NCBI GenBank assembly: GCA_024278645.1
Contig: JAJRST010000416.1
Coordinates: forward strand, 1 to 7,560
Source: a bacterium
GTDB taxonomy: Bacteria > Zhuqueibacterota > Zhuqueibacteria > Residuimicrobiales > Krinioviventaceae
DNA: 7,560 nucleotides
Reading direction: 5' to 3'
The notes beneath the pieces are model-generated. The model did no database searches. It had not been told where the DNA came from and saw nothing but the letters and a program-made list of their open reading frames with translations. A program made the translations under genes and the position numbers. Position 1 is the first letter of the stretch, and the number at the start of each line of letters is the position of its first letter. Positions 5,220 to 7,560 of this stretch are shown here, piece by piece.

Positions 5220-6068
5220 CTATAAAAACCGTTTTACGGCAAAAAGGCTGCCGACAAGGCCAAAAAGGACGCCGGCCAAAAGCAACATGGCGTAAAAATA
5301 GTTGGGCAGCAAAATCAAGCCCGGCCATTGCAGCGCAACAAGTTGCATCAACAGATAGACTAAAAAAGCCGCGGCGCCGCCGCCCAGAAAGCCCTGCAAA
5401 ACACCTTCGATAATGAATGGCCGGCGAATGAAAGCATCCGTGGCGCCGACCAGCTGCATGGTGTCAATAATTGGCCGGCGCGCTAAAATAATGAGCCTGA
5501 TCGTATTGGAAATCATAAACAAAGAACCCGCAAGTACAATGACAAAAATAGTGTACAAAACGATCCTGGATATCCTTGAAAATTTTACCAGTGCGTTAAA
5601 GGCGTCCTGATGCAGAACGACCTCGTCGATTTCCGGCCTTTTTTGCAGGTCTTTGGCAATTTTTTCCAGATTCAGTTTCACCTTTGTATCTTCATTCATT
5701 AAAATGACCAGAGAAGCAGGCAACGGGTTTTCCTCAAGTGCGTCAAAGATATCTTCGCCAAAGACCTGTTTAAACTCCGACGCCGCCGCCTCTTTTGAAA
5801 TAAACCGAACTTCCTTAACGCCAGGCATTTGCCTGAATTCGCGGTTCAGGCTTTCTATTTCGGCGTCGGTCAACGTATTGGAGAGGTAGACTTGCATGTC
5901 ATAATTGGCATTCAAAACATTGACAATACGATAAACATTTGAAGAAAGAATGGCAAAAACGGCAAGAATAAACAAAAGAAAGAAAATGGTAAATATTGTG
6001 ATAAACGTGGACAAGCGCGCCTTGGAAAAACCGGAAATAGCCTCTTTTATGCTGTAAAACAGGGTCAT
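5220..6068 (-). CDS. ftsX: Cell division protein FtsX
   Basis: FtsX is the membrane partner of FtsE; together they link the cytokinetic ring to peptidoglycan hydrolases outside the membrane. The 282-residue protein has the expected layout: a first membrane helix at about 20-42, an external domain at about 44-165, and three further membrane helices near 168-190, 222-243 and 258-278. Family hallmarks include VYLSNTLTDAEI at 59-70, the VKEVRFISKEAA stretch at 83-94, SNTIRL at 186-191, MQLVGAT at 203-209 and RRPFIIEG at 214-221. The ATG lies six bases after the ftsE stop and in the same frame, so translation is probably coupled. No strong ribosome site is visible. It ends with TAG, the only TAG stop here. 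Confidence 0.97.
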   Translation of the reverse strand: MTLFYSIKEAISGFSKARLSTFITIFTIFFLLFILAVFAILSSNVYRIVNVLNANYDMQVYLSNTLTDAEIESLNREFRQMPGVKEVRFISKEAAASEFKQVFGEDIFDALEENPLPASLVILMNEDTKVKLNLEKIAKDLQKRPEIDEVVLHQDAFNALVKFSRISRIVLYTIFVIVLAGSLFMISNTIRLIILARRPIIDTMQLVGATDAFIRRPFIIEGVLQGFLGGGAAAFLVYLLMQLVALQWPGLILLPNYFYAMLLLAGVLFGLVGSLFAVKRFL

Positions 6069-6074
6069 AATCGT

Positions 6075-6722
6075 TTAAATAATCTCGCCGTTTTCGATTC
6101 GGATGATGCGGCCATTGTAGTTTTTGACCATTTCATAGTTATGGGTCGCCACAAGCAGCGATGTGCCGCGCAAATTGATACGAACGAGCACGTCCATGAT
6201 TTCGCGCGACGTCACCGGGTCCAGGTTGCCGGTGGGTTCATCCGCCAGAAGAATGTAGGGCTCGTTGACAATGGCTCTGGCAATGGCGATTCGCTGCTGT
6301 TCGCCGCCGGAAAGTTCTTGGGGGTATTTGCGCGACTTGTGACTCAAGCCGACGTCCGCCAGCGCGCGCAGAACCCTTCGCTTGATCTCCTTGTTTCGTC
6401 TTCCCACCACCTCTAATACAAAAGCAACATTGCGAAAGACATCGCGGTCGTTCAGCAGTTTGAAATCCTGAAAAATAACGCCCAGCCGGCGTCTTAAATA
6501 GGGAATTTCTCGCTTGGCAATAAAAAGCGAATTAAATTCGGATACGACGATATGGCCTTCCGCCGGCCATTCGTCCAGGTAAATGCCCTTCAAAACAGTC
6601 GACTTGCCGGCGCCGCTCGGGCCGACAAGAAAGACCATCTCCCCCGGCGCCACCTGAAAGGAACATTTACGGATGCCGTCTCCCGTGGGATAGGTTATGG
6701 TTACATTATGCAGCTCTAACAT
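6075..6722 (-). CDS. ftsE: Cell division ATP-binding protein FtsE
   Basis: FtsE is the cytoplasmic ATPase that drives FtsX. All ABC motifs are intact in 215 residues: Walker A GPSGAGKST at 34-42, Q-loop Gln85 within VIFQDFKLL, signature LSGGE at 137-141, Walker B ILLADE at 157-162, D-loop GNLD at 165-168 and switch His194. The FQDFKLL sequence after the Q-loop and the short length without extra domains separate FtsE from lipoprotein and antibiotic exporters of the LolD/MacB type, as does the adjoining ftsX. The start is an ATG nine bases after the methyltransferase stop; there is no clear ribosome site, which suggests coupled translation. Confidence 0.97.
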   Translation of the reverse strand: MLELHNVTITYPTGDGIRKCSFQVAPGEMVFLVGPSGAGKSTVLKGIYLDEWPAEGHIVVSEFNSLFIAKREIPYLRRRLGVIFQDFKLLNDRDVFRNVAFVLEVVGRRNKEIKRRVLRALADVGLSHKSRKYPQELSGGEQQRIAIARAIVNEPYILLADEPTGNLDPVTSREIMDVLVRINLRGTSLLVATHNYEMVKNYNGRIIRIENGEII

Positions 6723-6731
6723 GAATAAAAC

Positions 6732-7499
6732 TCATGGCTTTTGAAGGACAAAATGGACTCGTTCGCTTTTCTCGGTAAATGGCTGAAAGGTAAAATCCTT
6801 ATAGCCCGCCGCCATTTTAAAGGGCGTTTGATGAATAAATGCAATAATCTCATCCAGCGGGCGAATGACTTGTCGATGCGTTTCACAATAGACGACGCCG
6901 GGACGGCTTTTCAGAGTGATTTCAAAATAGTTCTTTTGCACATTGCCGGAGCCGTCAAAGGAGGACTCTCGAAGATAAGCGCCGCGTGAAACCTTGTCTT
7001 TTTGCCTGTAGCGAGAAAATTCACGAAACGAATTCTGCAACGTGCTGACGTCAAAAATAAACAGGCCGCCGGGTTTCAGAATGCGATAAACATCAACAAG
7101 GCAGTCCTGCCAGTCCCGATCCTGCAAAAGATAATTCATGCTGTCGTACAAGCTGATAACAGCGTCGGGCTGACGTGGCAGCGGCTGTCGACGCATATCC
7201 GCGCAATAAAGTTGCATGTTCCAAGCCTTTTGTTCCGCTTTCATCCTTGCCCGCTTTAGCATGGCAAGAGAAGCATCCGCGCCGACGACCTTGTAGCCCA
7301 GCTCCCGCAAAATGGCGCAGCAGCTTGCGGTTCCGCATGAAATGTCGACAATCCAATTCACCTTAACGTCAAGGCTGTGAATAATATGATCGACGTAAAC
7401 AGCCCATCGCTCATAATCGACATGCTCCATAACGTCGTCATAAATCTCGGCCAACGCCGAGTATGGCGGAACCGTCCTTTTCAAAGCGCCTTTAAGCAT
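6732..7499 (-). CDS. Class I SAM-dependent methyltransferase, substrate unknown
   Basis: The predicted 255-residue protein has the Rossmann-type methyltransferase order: an N-terminal lead with YSALAEIYDDVMEHVDYERW (13-32), SAM motif I VDISCGTAS (51-59), an acidic residue after the second strand (Asp75 in VVGADAS), CADMRR (99-104) for the adenine side, YDSMNYLL (118-125) as motif IV, and RILKPGGLFIFDVS further on. The DxxNYL pattern places it in the YqeM-like group, whose substrates are mostly unknown. Motif I has Ala where the second Gly of GCGTG is usual. I chose ATG 7499 because the Y-D-x-x-M/M lead then sits close to the N-terminus; a TTG at 7541 would add 14 residues but runs across a promoter-like site. 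It is followed nine bases later by ftsE, so it is probably the first gene of a methyltransferase-ftsE-ftsX unit. Confidence 0.88.
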   Translation of the reverse strand: MLKGALKRTVPPYSALAEIYDDVMEHVDYERWAVYVDHIIHSLDVKVNWIVDISCGTASCCAILRELGYKVVGADASLAMLKRARMKAEQKAWNMQLYCADMRRQPLPRQPDAVISLYDSMNYLLQDRDWQDCLVDVYRILKPGGLFIFDVSTLQNSFREFSRYRQKDKVSRGAYLRESSFDGSGNVQKNYFEITLKSRPGVVYCETHRQVIRPLDEIIAFIHQTPFKMAAGYKDFTFQPFTEKSERVHFVLQKP

Positions 7500-7505
7500 A
7501 GCTGT

Positions 7506-7536
7506 CAAATATACGCAGTTTTTTTTAAAATACAAA
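7506..7536 (-). promoter_or_regulatory. Bacteroidota-type promoter before the methyltransferase gene
   Basis: On the minus strand TTTG (7533-7536) is followed by 19 bases and TATATTTG (7506-7513), an exact fit to the TTTG / TAnnTTTG promoter of Bacteroidota. Only six bases separate it from the ATG at 7499, so transcription would start at or next to the start codon and the message would be leaderless or nearly so. No ribosome site is visible, which agrees. Confidence 0.5.
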
Positions 7537-7560
7537 TTCAATAGCGCAACGGCGAAACAC

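Noticed and set aside
5220..5240. Possible terminator at the end of ftsX (CCGT-AAA-ACGG then TTTTT on the minus strand)
   Set aside because: The stem is only four base pairs with a three-base loop and lies in the last codons of ftsX; too weak to call.
7500..7541. Upstream TTG start for the methyltransferase
   Set aside because: The added residues are not typical of the family and the stretch overlaps a good promoter match; ATG 7499 is more likely.

Overview
This is a compact, single-direction bacterial chromosome segment. Every gene I can support lies on the minus strand, so transcription runs from the right edge to the left edge. There are nine protein genes and no RNA genes, mobile elements or CRISPR array. 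Three features suggest a Gram-negative member of the FCB side of the bacterial tree (Calditrichota, Chlorobiota or KSB1-like). First, the order is hrcA-grpE-dnaJ with no dnaK between grpE and dnaJ. Second, two promoter-like sites match the Bacteroidota-type consensus (TTG-like upstream box, then TAnnTTTG). Third, most starts lack a clear Shine-Dalgarno sequence. This assignment is inference, not proof. Stops TAA, TAG and TGA are all used, which fits the standard bacterial code.

Layout in transcription order: (1) 7499-6732, a class I SAM-dependent methyltransferase; (2) 6722-5220, ftsE and ftsX, the ABC-like pair that couples the division site to peptidoglycan hydrolysis; (3) a 116-bp gap holding the best promoter in the window and a 25-bp imperfect dyad over its -35 box; (4) 5103-2376, hrcA-grpE-dnaJ, the heat-shock repressor followed by two DnaK co-chaperones; (5) 2374-15, a ComEA-like helix-hairpin-helix membrane protein starting one base after the dnaJ stop, then a pseudopilin-like protein with a prepilin-type signal, then a PilM-like actin-fold protein. 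A new type IV pilus, type II secretion or DNA-uptake gene may continue past the left edge.

The biology falls into three modules: cell division (FtsEX), protein folding control (HrcA, GrpE, DnaJ) and an envelope filament or DNA-uptake module (ComEA-like, pseudopilin, PilM-like). Tight spacing suggests the folding and envelope modules share at least part of one transcript.

Four things deserve a second look. The only ATG available to grpE is followed, in frame, by TAA at codon 5. The hrcA promoter lacks a CIRCE operator but has a different dyad over its -35 box. The PilM-like protein has lost the expected residues in all three nucleotide-binding motifs. The pseudopilin ectodomain is unusually rich in Asp-Ser pairs. 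I do not see a clearly undescribed system; the filament module is the most likely place for novelty.
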